NCBI RefSeq assembly: GCF_041737375.1
Contig: NZ_JBGSRV010000011.1
Coordinates: 1-64,000, forward strand
Source of the DNA: Vampirovibrio sp041737375
Lineage (GTDB): Bacteria; Cyanobacteriota; Vampirovibrionia; Vampirovibrionales; Vampirovibrionaceae
Direction: 5' to 3'
DNA length: 64,000 nt
Shown: piece after piece, positions 24,241 to 31,884 of the stretch
How positions within the stretch are numbered: position 1 is the first letter of the stretch
Layout of the letters: each line of letters starts with the position of its first letter
The notes under the pieces: generated by a model
Told to the model about the DNA's origin: nothing
The model's input: the letters and a program-made list of their open reading frames with translations, nothing else
Databases searched by the model: none
Translations under genes and position numbers: made by a program

Positions 24241-24351
24241 GACTGGGTCCCTTTTTCAGATCCAATTAGGGCAGAGATTGGGAAATTTTAGCACAAGGGT
24301 AATTAACCATTTCATGTCCTTTTTCCTAAACCGCCCCATTCAGCAGAAATC
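24240..24351 (+). repeat. Solo IS3-type end
   Basis: About 110 bp match 11177-11290 (TGACYGGGTCCCTTTTTCAG at the edge, later TAGCACAAG and CAGCAGAAATC). No orfB follows it; decayed unrelated coding sequence does. Confidence 0.65.
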
Positions 24352-24659
24352 TATAGGCGTCCAGGTGATCTGAACCCCGTATCGGGATCCGTTTAAAGTA
24401 ATGGGTCTTGTTTTTTGTCTTGCCACTAAAAGGTGATCCCTTCGCTGGCGCATAATAGAGGCACTGGCCGTGGGTATCAAAAAAGGGAGAGGGTGGGTGG
24501 GGCTAGTCGTTCCAGTCATCAGCATCAGAGGCATCCACGGTCAGGGGGGGCGGCTCAGGCTAGCCCAGTTCCTACTGGCGCAGCTTGTTCTGGTTGCAGT
24601 CCAGCCAATTGGCGGTAGGCGTTCTCCATATCCTGCCCGGCCAGAATGAGCGTCCAACA
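24326..24659 (-). pseudogene. Decayed coding sequence, unknown family
   Basis: The minus strand gives coherent peptides in different frames: CWTLILAGQDMENAYRQLAG, then FFDTHGQCLYYAPAKG and KRIPIRGSDHLDAYRFLLNG before a stop. Frame changes separate them. It may be a transposase or phage protein; I cannot name it. Confidence 0.4.
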
Positions 24660-24696
24660 GTTACCCAAAGCTTATACTATGAGCCGTTAAAGCATG

Positions 24697-24782
24697 AATT
24701 GATAAAATCGCGGGGTTTAAATTGATAAAATCGCGGGACTTTTAATGCTAAAATAGCGGAGCATCAATTGTAAAAATCGCGG
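24697..24782 (+). repeat. Four tandem 23-bp repeats upstream of the DUF4143 ATPase gene
   Basis: Units start at 24697, 24720, 24743 and 24766, an exact 23-bp period. The core is AATTGATAAAATCGCGG; units 1 and 2 are identical, while units 3 and 4 differ at a few positions. The last unit runs into the ribosome-binding site (GGAAG) of the gene at 24792. The spacing of about two helical turns suggests a cooperative operator, perhaps for autoregulation. Confidence 0.8.
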
Positions 24783-24791
24783 AAGTAAACC

Positions 24792-26024
24792 ATGTATACA
24801 CGCTGGCAAGAGTCTGTTCTTCAAGAGGCGCTTAAGTCTCGCCGGGTTATTTTGCTCACTGGGCCTCGTCAGTGTGGGAAAACCACCTTGGTCAAAACCC
24901 AAATGGGCGATAACACAACATATCGCACGTTGGATGACCAGAACTTACTGCAAACAGCTCAATTAGACCCCCATGGCTTTGTGAAGCATGAAGGCCAGCG
25001 GATGATCATCGATGAAGTGCAATTAGCGCCAGCTTTACTCTCAGCTATTAAAAAAGTAGTTGATGAAGATACCCGTCCTGGACAGTATCTGCTAACAGGT
25101 TCAGCCAATATCCAATCTCTGCCTAGCGTGAAAGAATCTCTAGCGGGGAGAGTGCGTAAAATTAGGCTTCGTCCGTTTGCCCAGGGCGAATTAGCCCAAA
25201 AAGCGCCCTCCTTTTTGGAAAAAGCATTTAAACAAGACTTTCCTTTGGAAATTACCGATGCCGATGACCGGGAGGCTATCCTACAAAGAGCTTATAACGG
25301 TGGATTTCCCGAAGTCCTTACCCTAAAAGAAGCTGAGCGGCGGCAATGGTATAACGATTATATCGAAGCCCTCATGGATAGGGACTTAACCGAGCTAATC
25401 AATATCCGTAGACGTGACGCTATGGTAGAACTGCTACGAATTTTGGCGGCCTGGTCCAGTAAGTTTATGGATATCACTGCCATTGGAAGCGGTTTAGGCC
25501 TTCAAAGAGCAACACTAGAGAGCTATATCAATGCTTTAGAAGCTCTTTATTTAGTAGAGCGCCTCTCCCCCTGGACTCGCACGGATTACGAGCGGGTTGG
25601 CAAACAACCCAAGCTATTTATGGCTGACTGTGGCTTGATGCGTTCTATTTTAGGCTGGCAGTTTGATCAAATCTGCTTAGACTCAGATCGTTCCGGCAAA
25701 TTGTTAGAAACTTTTATCTTTCATGAACTCTCTTCTCAAGTGGATGCCAGTGAAGGCCTATACTCACTTTTCCATTACCGGGACCGTGAAAAACGGGAAA
25801 TAGATTTCCTTTTGGAGCGCGAAGGCGGCGGACTGATAGGTATTGAGGTCAAGGCAGGAACAACGATAGGAGAGAATGCATTTAAACATTTGGAATGGTT
25901 TAAAACCCACTTGGCCAAGGCACAGTCGTTTGTTGGAATTGTGCTCTATACCGGTAAAACAACCATTTCGTTTGGTGAAGGACTGTGGGCAGTACCAATT
26001 TCCATATTATGGCAATGCGGCTGA
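24792..26024 (+). CDS. AAA ATPase with DUF4143 domain
   Basis: This 410-aa protein has the Walker A motif GPRQCGKTT (about residues 25-33), Walker B MIIDEVQ (about 74-80) and sensor LLTGSAN (about 100-106). The C-terminal DUF4143 region ends with REIDFLLE ... IGIEVKAG, a PD-(D/E)XK-like core. ATG with GGAAG 6 nt upstream. Members of this family are widespread in accessory DNA and their role is poorly known; association with toxin-antitoxin-like or nuclease function is inference. It lies at the right end of the island, just before tRNA scar 3, and is preceded by four tandem repeats. Confidence 0.88.
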   Translation: MYTRWQESVLQEALKSRRVILLTGPRQCGKTTLVKTQMGDNTTYRTLDDQNLLQTAQLDPHGFVKHEGQRMIIDEVQLAPALLSAIKKVVDEDTRPGQYLLTGSANIQSLPSVKESLAGRVRKIRLRPFAQGELAQKAPSFLEKAFKQDFPLEITDADDREAILQRAYNGGFPEVLTLKEAERRQWYNDYIEALMDRDLTELINIRRRDAMVELLRILAAWSSKFMDITAIGSGLGLQRATLESYINALEALYLVERLSPWTRTDYERVGKQPKLFMADCGLMRSILGWQFDQICLDSDRSGKLLETFIFHELSSQVDASEGLYSLFHYRDREKREIDFLLEREGGGLIGIEVKAGTTIGENAFKHLEWFKTHLAKAQSFVGIVLYTGKTTISFGEGLWAVPISILWQCG

Positions 26025-26270
26025 AGGTGATGAACCAGCAACAAAAAACGGCCTATTTTACTCTGTTTTATGTCCGATATGTGTCCAGTTATGTCATCAA
26101 TCATTTGTTGATTATGGTTTAAAACGCAAATGCTATCAGCATTTTTAGCCTTGGCTTTTGAAAGTGCGTCACTAAAACGGTATGTAAAGTGACATAAAAT
26201 TTGAAAAATTTTTGGTTTTTGCTCTGAATTGACTGATAAAACCTGGAAAGCCAATCAGTATGGGTCATCC

Positions 26271-26315
26271 CTACGAACCATGAGGTCGGGAGTTCGAATC
26301 TCTCCGAGCGCACCA
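26271..26315 (+). repeat. tRNA-Arg(ACG) 3'-half: attachment-site scar 3
   Basis: Identical over 45 bp to scar 1. The upstream bases (GGGTCATCC) do not rebuild the 5' half of a tRNA. It marks the right border of the 15.5-kb metal island that starts at scar 2. The stretch 26025-26270 has no supportable gene. Confidence 0.85.
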
Positions 26316-26330
26316 CTTTTAAAGCCTCTC

Positions 26331-26356
26331 AAAACACCCCTTCTCGGGTGTTTTTT
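26331..26356 (+). terminator. Rho-independent terminator after tRNA scar 3
   Basis: AACACCC / GGGTGTT stem with a short loop, followed by TTTTTT. It is probably the tRNA gene's own terminator. Confidence 0.75.
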
Positions 26357-26475
26357 GCATTTTGGCCGGTTTTAGATATGCTTTTCAAGAGGATCAGTAA
26401 TTAAAGACTCATCCCATAAGGATTTCAGCTGAACCGGGCATATAAATTATTCAGGTTTAAAAAAGGAATATGGGA

Positions 26476-27399
26476 ATGTCTGAAACTCAGTTTGACTTAG
26501 ATGATATTTCTAGGATTGCACTTACTGGAATCAACAGGGCCTATGTGTTTTTAGGGCTTGGTATTAATCTGGTTAATGATGATATGCAGCACCCTTTTCA
26601 CTTGTCTGGCGGCCATCATATGATGTTGGTTCCAGAAGAAGTCTCGGATGAGACATACGCAGATTTTAAGACTGGCTTCGGGCAATGGATTGTAGGTAAT
26701 GGCCTGAGAGAGCTTATAGAAAATTTTGAAGTCTATTTAGATAATATGTATTGTGTTTTGATGAAAGTGGAATCTTGGGCTATAGCGCAGCAAAATAATG
26801 GCTGTGACGGGAAAGCTCAAACAGCTAAGTTCAAAAGTTTTAAACATTTAGGCGTAACGAGTAAGTTTCAGAGATTAAAGGCGGAATTTTCGATCGAGTC
26901 AGAATTTGAAGAGGAATTGGATTCGATTAAACGTGCTAGAAATTGTATAACACATAGGCTAGGGATAGTCGGAGTTGAGGATTTGAAACAAAATCAAGCT
27001 AAACAAATTATAGAGCAGCAGTTAATTGTAAAGTGGCGTGCTGCTGAGTTGTATGGCCATCATCCTGATGGCTCGGAGTATATTTCTCCTGATTATAATA
27101 TGCCAATTGCCTTTCCTCTGGGAAGTTCAATAAAAATGAGATTTCCACAGAAGCAGCGGGCTTTTAATGTCGGAGAGATATTATTGCTAAGTCCTGCTGA
27201 GCTGCATGAAATTTGCTTCTGTTTTCGTATGGTGGTTGGACAGATGCATAAATCTATAATCAAAGCGCTAGAGCTATTAGGGGTTGTTATCGATATAAAA
27301 GAGCCTATCACTACGGTTGAAGTGCCAGAAGCCGTAATTCGCCGAGCGGCAAAGATTAATTCAGAGGCTAAAATAATTTCAATTAAACTGGATTTTTGA
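26476..27399 (+). CDS. Hypothetical protein with HEPN-type RNxxxH motif
   Basis: This 307-aa helical protein contains SIKRARNCITHRLGIVG (about residues 155-170), where R-N-C-I-T-H fits the R-N-x-x-x-H catalytic motif of HEPN ribonucleases. The rest is not recognised. The second ATG (MSETQFD) was chosen because AGGA lies 8 nt upstream; the ATG at 26470 is too close. A 60-aa gene follows after 2 nt, so the pair may form a toxin-antitoxin-like unit; that is inference. It is the first gene to the right of tRNA scar 3. Confidence 0.6.
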   Translation: MSETQFDLDDISRIALTGINRAYVFLGLGINLVNDDMQHPFHLSGGHHMMLVPEEVSDETYADFKTGFGQWIVGNGLRELIENFEVYLDNMYCVLMKVESWAIAQQNNGCDGKAQTAKFKSFKHLGVTSKFQRLKAEFSIESEFEEELDSIKRARNCITHRLGIVGVEDLKQNQAKQIIEQQLIVKWRAAELYGHHPDGSEYISPDYNMPIAFPLGSSIKMRFPQKQRAFNVGEILLLSPAELHEICFCFRMVVGQMHKSIIKALELLGVVIDIKEPITTVEVPEAVIRRAAKINSEAKIISIKLDF

Positions 27400-27401
27400 T
27401 T

Positions 27402-27584
27402 ATGCGTATTCTTGTTGAAAAACAAACATCCGAAATTGAGTTTAAAGCTGGTGATTCTAATTTAGAAATTTTTGAAAAATTGTTGGAACATCAAAAGTAC
27501 AAACTGTTATTTAAAATTCGTTTGTCTCTTACCGAAACAGAAGCTGAAACGTTGAGACAAAAAGGCACTGGGGTGATATTTTGA
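27402..27584 (+). CDS. Small protein paired with the HEPN-motif gene
   Basis: This 60-aa, charged protein (MRILVEKQTSEIEF ... TETEAETLRQKGTGVIF) begins 2 nt after the stop of the gene at 26476. A TTG at 27396 is a less likely start. It has no recognised family. Tight coupling suggests a common job. Confidence 0.5.
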   Translation: MRILVEKQTSEIEFKAGDSNLEIFEKLLEHQKYKLLFKIRLSLTETEAETLRQKGTGVIF

Positions 27585-27644
27585 TTAGGTGCCAGATGTG
27601 GAAAGATAGAGAATGAACGTTTTTGAAGAGAGGGATAAGAGGTT

Positions 27645-27833
27645 ATGAAAAAATTACTGGTTCTGGTGTATATGGCTTTAGCGGCGGCGGCGGCCTGGAA
27701 TTTTTATAATCATCCCAATCCAGACCCCACCACCAATTTCATCAGCTTTTTACTGTGTGGATGGTTATTTGTGGATAAAGTGCAGGATATGACGGTAGAG
27801 GAAGATATTCGTTACCCCAGAAGAAGGTTCTGA
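27645..27833 (+). CDS. 62-aa small membrane protein, copy 2
   Basis: It encodes the same protein as the gene at 10892. Seven codons differ, all synonymously, and the stop is TGA instead of TAA. GAAGAGAGGGAT lies upstream. The 3' flank (27834-27960) resembles that of copy 1, including a GGGGCC...TTCCCC hairpin. The rest of the gap up to 28125 is empty. Confidence 0.75.
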   Translation: MKKLLVLVYMALAAAAAWNFYNHPNPDPTTNFISFLLCGWLFVDKVQDMTVEEDIRYPRRRF

Positions 27834-28125
27834 TTTTTAAATAAATGGGGCCTTGTTCTTCCCCAAAAATAATACCCGCTTTTCATCTTTTTGCATTTCA
27901 GTCCTCACTGGACGGTTAGTTCTGGATGGCTTTCCAGCTTCTGAAGCCGCTGGACTGAAGCTGGAAATCGTCATTGCCATAAGCGCTATGGGGTCGTTAC
28001 GGCTTGCCAGATGAGTCTTCGTCAGCAAAGTAAAAAGGCTTATTTTACGAGGGTGTTTACTAGCCAGTTCAGGAGTAGACAAAGCATGAATGGCTTGAAA
28101 TAATAAACCGCCAAAGGAGACATTT

Positions 28126-28593
28126 ATGAATGTTTTTAAGCCGAGCCAAAAAATAAAAGCAGGCATCTATGGCGGTCTGATAGCTACTTTGTTGATGAGT
28201 GTTTGGATGCTGGCCGCGAACACTTTAATACCAACGCGTCAATCTAAGCCCCTACCACCCGAAAAAATAACTGAAGAGCTGGAAATCAAAGCAGGCCTAA
28301 AGCCCATCCTTACCAAAAATCAGCATAAAAGCCTGAGCTTGCTCAATCACTTTCTTTATGGCTCAGTACTTGCGATTCCGCTCAGTTTTATCAATGCTCA
28401 CGTCAAAACAAGGTCATTGGGTAGCGGTTATGGTCTGGGTATATGGCTGAGTCACTACCTTGGCATTTTACCGGGCCTAAAGCTTTACCCGCCCGCCACC
28501 CAAGCGTCCCAGCGCATGAATTTCATCATGATTATTGCTCACCTGATTTGGGGAAACACGGCCAATTTTGTGATCCGAAAACAATTAAGCTGA
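28126..28593 (+). CDS. Conserved-type integral membrane protein
   Basis: This 155-aa protein has about four hydrophobic segments (KAGIYGGLIATLLMSVWML; HFLYGSVLAIPLSFI; GYGLGIWLSHYLGILPG; MIIAHLIWGNTANFVI). The layout 'G..YG...G' with conserved His resembles small inner-membrane families such as DUF1440/YagU, but I am not sure of the match. AAAGGAG lies 6 nt before the ATG. It is followed by a hairpin. Confidence 0.6.
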   Translation: MNVFKPSQKIKAGIYGGLIATLLMSVWMLAANTLIPTRQSKPLPPEKITEELEIKAGLKPILTKNQHKSLSLLNHFLYGSVLAIPLSFINAHVKTRSLGSGYGLGIWLSHYLGILPGLKLYPPATQASQRMNFIMIIAHLIWGNTANFVIRKQLS

Positions 28594-28602
28594 ATAAAGT
28601 GT

Positions 28603-28631
28603 GAGACACCAGCTTTATAGGCTGCTGTCTC
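28603..28631 (+). terminator. Hairpin after the membrane protein gene
   Basis: GAGACAcCAGC / GCTGcTGTCTC with a 7-nt loop lies 10 nt after the stop codon at 28593. There is no T-run, so termination is uncertain. Confidence 0.4.
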
Positions 28632-28692
28632 AATGAAGGCGGAATAGGTTTGTCTGGGCGCTTTTTAACTGGGGTGGTCATCAGTTCGTTTT

Positions 28693-29049
28693 TTATTGAA
28701 TGGCAAGCATATCGGATAATGTATTTTGTTTTTCGTGTGGCTTAAATGCGATATTGGGTGAAGGTTGTTCAGTTAATATGGGGTTGATTCCATGTCCTGG
28801 TTTGGCCTTTTTCAGGATGTTTAAAATAAAATTTTCATCCTCAAATCGAGTGGAGGCGCCAAACTGTTTCAAGACTGGATCGTGGCCCGTAATACTGGGA
28901 ATTGCTAATAAAGCACCCATCAGCAATCCCATCCCTTTCCACAGGCTATTTTTCCGGGAGATTCCCCGGTATATTAAGGCAGTTCCAAAAATACCCCGAA
29001 TGACCCGATCCAAACCGCCTACATTCTGATCAAAACTGGCCGTCGTCAT
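28693..29049 (-). CDS. DUF2892 (YgaP-type) membrane domain protein
   Basis: This 118-aa protein begins with FDQNVGGLDRVIRGIFGTAL, the hallmark of DUF2892 two-helix membrane domains, followed by a second helix (GMGLLMGALLAIPSITGHDP). The C-terminal 55 residues are hydrophilic and unfamiliar. AAGGA lies 8 nt before the ATG. It follows the dehydrogenase gene in the same direction, 29 bp away. Confidence 0.8.
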   Translation of the reverse strand: MTTASFDQNVGGLDRVIRGIFGTALIYRGISRKNSLWKGMGLLMGALLAIPSITGHDPVLKQFGASTRFEDENFILNILKKAKPGHGINPILTEQPSPNIAFKPHEKQNTLSDMLAIQ

Positions 29050-29078
29050 CGTTAAAGTCCTTCTATTTATTACAAGTG

Positions 29079-30320
29079 CTATTCAGCCTGATAACCGGTG
29101 AGTGCGGCTTCACGGCGGTGTGGTACCTGCTGACGCAATAATCCTTGTGGATCAAATACAAATTTTTGGGCAACGCCTTGTTCAAACTGGCTATACGCTT
29201 CTTCAGCCTGCTCAAAAGAAATGGGCGTGGTATTGAGGATTCGGCTTAGCTTAACCCGATCAAACAAGATTGCCGTCATCAACTGGCGATTATATCGCAT
29301 AACCGGTGTTTGGCCGGTTGCGATTGAGAGGCCTTTATCCCAGGCTCTTCCAAATTCAAAGGCAGGGCGGCCTATCTTTCCAGTCAAGCTTGCGCTTTTT
29401 GGATCTAACGACAAGTAAACACCCGGCACACCCAAATGACCCCCTGAACGGGTAACGGATACAATCGTATCCAGCGCGTCCGAGGGGACTTCTCGATTGG
29501 ATTTGTGCCCATGACCATGCGCTTCATACCCAATGGCATCAATGGCACAATCGACTTCTGGCACACGGAGGATTTCGGCGATTTGATCCCGGATAACTTC
29601 ATGCTCGGTAAGATTAATGGTTTCGCAACCCAGCGTATTTTGGGCGTGCTCTAACCGGTCATTATTGGTATCGCCTATAATGACACAAGCCGCACCCAGT
29701 AAGTAACTGGAAATAGCGGCGCATAAACCCACAGGCCCAGCTCCCGCAATATAAACTGTTGCCCCGACGCCGACCCCTGCCGTGATGGCGCCATGAAAGC
29801 CCGTGGGAAAGATATCGCTTAACATGGTGAGTTCAATCAGCTTTTCTCGAGCCATTTCTCGATCCGGGAATTTTAATAGATTGAAATCAGCGTAAGGAAC
29901 AAATATATATTCTGCCTGTCCACCCTGCCAAGGCCCCATCTCTGCAAAGCCATAAGCAGCCCCTGGCTTCAAATCATTCGTGGTTAGGCAGATATGGGTA
30001 TCTTGCCCTTTGCAGTTACGACATCTGCCACAGGCCACGTTAAAAGGTACGGAAACAATATCCCCGATTTCTAATTGCTCAACATCGTGTCCTTTTTCAA
30101 TCACCATCCCGGTGATTTCATGACCCAAGGGTGTCTGTGGCTCTATATCGGTTCTGCCTCGGTACATATGAAGATCGCTACCACATATATTGGTGGCTAA
30201 TATTTGTAAAATCACACCATGGTTCACTGATTTTCCTTTTACTTTCATTTCAGGATAACCAATATCTTCTACCTTGATGGTGTAAGGTCCTTTATAGACC
30301 ACAGCCTTATTAGCGGACAT
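29079..30320 (-). CDS. Zinc-dependent formaldehyde/alcohol dehydrogenase (FdhA-like)
   Basis: This 413-aa medium-chain dehydrogenase has ATNICGSDLHMYRGR (catalytic zinc Cys), PLGHEITG (zinc ligands His and Glu), the four-Cys structural zinc lobe CGRCRNCKGQDTHIC, and the NAD fold GAGPVGLCAA near residue 190. Length and the GHEITG/GMVIEKG pattern fit glutathione-independent formaldehyde dehydrogenase or dismutase (Pseudomonas FdhA type). AGGAG lies 8 nt before the ATG. It probably oxidises formaldehyde or a small alcohol; the substrate is not certain. Confidence 0.85.
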   Translation of the reverse strand: MSANKAVVYKGPYTIKVEDIGYPEMKVKGKSVNHGVILQILATNICGSDLHMYRGRTDIEPQTPLGHEITGMVIEKGHDVEQLEIGDIVSVPFNVACGRCRNCKGQDTHICLTTNDLKPGAAYGFAEMGPWQGGQAEYIFVPYADFNLLKFPDREMAREKLIELTMLSDIFPTGFHGAITAGVGVGATVYIAGAGPVGLCAAISSYLLGAACVIIGDTNNDRLEHAQNTLGCETINLTEHEVIRDQIAEILRVPEVDCAIDAIGYEAHGHGHKSNREVPSDALDTIVSVTRSGGHLGVPGVYLSLDPKSASLTGKIGRPAFEFGRAWDKGLSIATGQTPVMRYNRQLMTAILFDRVKLSRILNTTPISFEQAEEAYSQFEQGVAQKFVFDPQGLLRQQVPHRREAALTGYQAE

Positions 30321-30486
30321 GCGTAAGACTCCTATCGTAATGTTGTTGGAATATTGTAATGATTAATGCCCACTATCTCTTTTACCTGTCTGGACAGTAA
30401 TAGGAGTAATCTTTTGCGTGTTCGGATTTTGGGTAATGTTTTAGTTTTAATTTAAAAAATAAGCCTGCTAGGGAGGTGAAACTTTT

Positions 30487-30666
30487 ATGACCCGGCACCC
30501 ACGAGGTTTTTCGGAAAAGAAAGTTAGAGTTATCCGCTTATATTGCAGCGGGATTCGTTTTCGGCAAATCATCTTTTGGCGACTTTACCTGCGAATCCAG
30601 CAGCAGTTTCACTTCAAACTCTATTGTACCGACCACTGGGAGGCTTACCGCCAAGTGACTCCTTGA
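30487..30666 (+). pseudogene. IS1-family transposase fragment
   Basis: A 59-codon frame (MTRHPRGFSEKKVRVIRLYC ... LYCTDHWEAYRQVTP) contains the Y-C-T-D-x-W-E-A-Y block of IS1 InsB with its catalytic Asp. Similarity continues in another frame (LEERLIQSKEG) to about 30700. GGAGGTG precedes the ATG. It is a truncated, shifted remnant. The rest of 30321-30794 shows nothing else. Confidence 0.5.
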
Positions 30667-30794
30667 AGAGCGGCTGATTCAAAGCAAGGAGGGTTATAGG
30701 GCCTGTCAGTTCGCCCCAGTTTCAGGCGTAAACTATCCCTGGTATATCGTTTTAGTCTCTATTGCACTTCTGCAGGGAAAAATGACCTAAGCAC

Positions 30795-31814
30795 TCAATT
30801 GGTTGTACTTCTCAGACAGCCTCTTACCCGGTCGCTCTTCGCAGAAGTTTTTGTGGAGGGCTTTATTGTTTGCCAGATTTCCTGGGCCAGATCATTGGAT
30901 TGCTGGTCTACCGAGGTGCCGTGGCCTTTTAGGGTGACTTGCGCCAGCATGGATGGATTCAATCCGCACAGCAGGGGATGGTTGGGTTTATTTTCGATAT
31001 GAGTGGGAAGGAGCATGGGTAAATCGTTTTCAGCATTTCCGGCTGTCACCAGTTTTTGAATGCCGGGTAACGCATTTATTAGAAAGCGGACGGGCGATGC
31101 CTTATCCCGCCGGGCTGGCATGAAACTATAGCATCGTGTTTGCAGTTCTCTGGAACCGTTTTTTTTATCCTCGGTGTCACAATGAGCCTGAATCCCTGAT
31201 TTTTGTAGGGAGAGGATGATGCGATTGCTTAGCGCTTGTCCAAAAGAAGCAACGGTTTCTGGTGAGCCTTCTAGCCGATATTCCGGCTCATTGGGCCACG
31301 GTCGAACCAATTTAACCACTTTTCCGGTCGGCAAGGTTTTGGGGTTTTCCGTAAATTCCGCATTCAAAACCTCGTTTACGATGTGAGCTGTTTTGGGCGC
31401 CTGCCAGCCGGTCTCCTGAAAAACCTGGGCCCGCCACTCCGGCTGCTCATCTTCCTCGCAAAGCCCGCCTAGCCATTCAGGGGTGGCTTGCCCCCGCAGG
31501 TTTTCAAACAGCATAGAACCGTTCATTAAGCTTAGAAACTGCAGGGGTAGAGTTAATTGAGGCGCGATGCTTTGGACGCTACTCAGTGTGCGACCCGTAT
31601 TCATATGCAAAACGAATCGGTCCCGGTGAGTCTCGGCTAGTTTGGTGACTGAAGGCAAGTGGCGAGATAACGTCCCATCGTAATCGAGGCTGATCAGGGT
31701 GCGCGGATCGTTTTTTGGGGAGGCCTTCATCCTCACGGCAGAGTTGCCTACCCCGAAACGGGGTAAAAGGGAAGCTTTGGTTGCGCTATAAGGGGACAAT
31801 GTTGACTGAATCAT
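30795..31814 (-). CDS. HAD-superfamily phosphatase (sugar-phosphatase type)
   Basis: This 339-aa protein has ISLDYDGTLS (residues 41-50, nucleophile Asp), MNTGRTLSS (motif II region) and VTAGNAENDLPML (motif IV, Asp for Mg), the arrangement of Cof/sucrose-phosphatase-like HAD enzymes. The N-terminal 35 residues are Ser/Pro-rich with LLPRFGVGN near 17-24, like other proteins in this window. The ATG at 31814 replaces a longer TTG reading that overlaps the upstream gene. The substrate is unknown. It is the last gene of a three-gene operon after two ADP-ribosyltransferase-like genes. Confidence 0.7.
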   Translation of the reverse strand: MIQSTLSPYSATKASLLPRFGVGNSAVRMKASPKNDPRTLISLDYDGTLSRHLPSVTKLAETHRDRFVLHMNTGRTLSSVQSIAPQLTLPLQFLSLMNGSMLFENLRGQATPEWLGGLCEEDEQPEWRAQVFQETGWQAPKTAHIVNEVLNAEFTENPKTLPTGKVVKLVRPWPNEPEYRLEGSPETVASFGQALSNRIILSLQKSGIQAHCDTEDKKNGSRELQTRCYSFMPARRDKASPVRFLINALPGIQKLVTAGNAENDLPMLLPTHIENKPNHPLLCGLNPSMLAQVTLKGHGTSVDQQSNDLAQEIWQTIKPSTKTSAKSDRVRGCLRSTTN

Positions 31815-31884
31815 TTTTTTAATCTCTTTTTGCCTGTAATCTTTTTTTGGAGAGGCGGGGATAATGAATTGGAGAGAGGCTTCC

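Noticed and set aside
26119..26316. Minus-strand frame beginning MVRSERFELPTSWFV
   Set aside because: It is read through the tRNA 3'-half scar. This peptide start is a well-known false gene prediction from tRNA ends.
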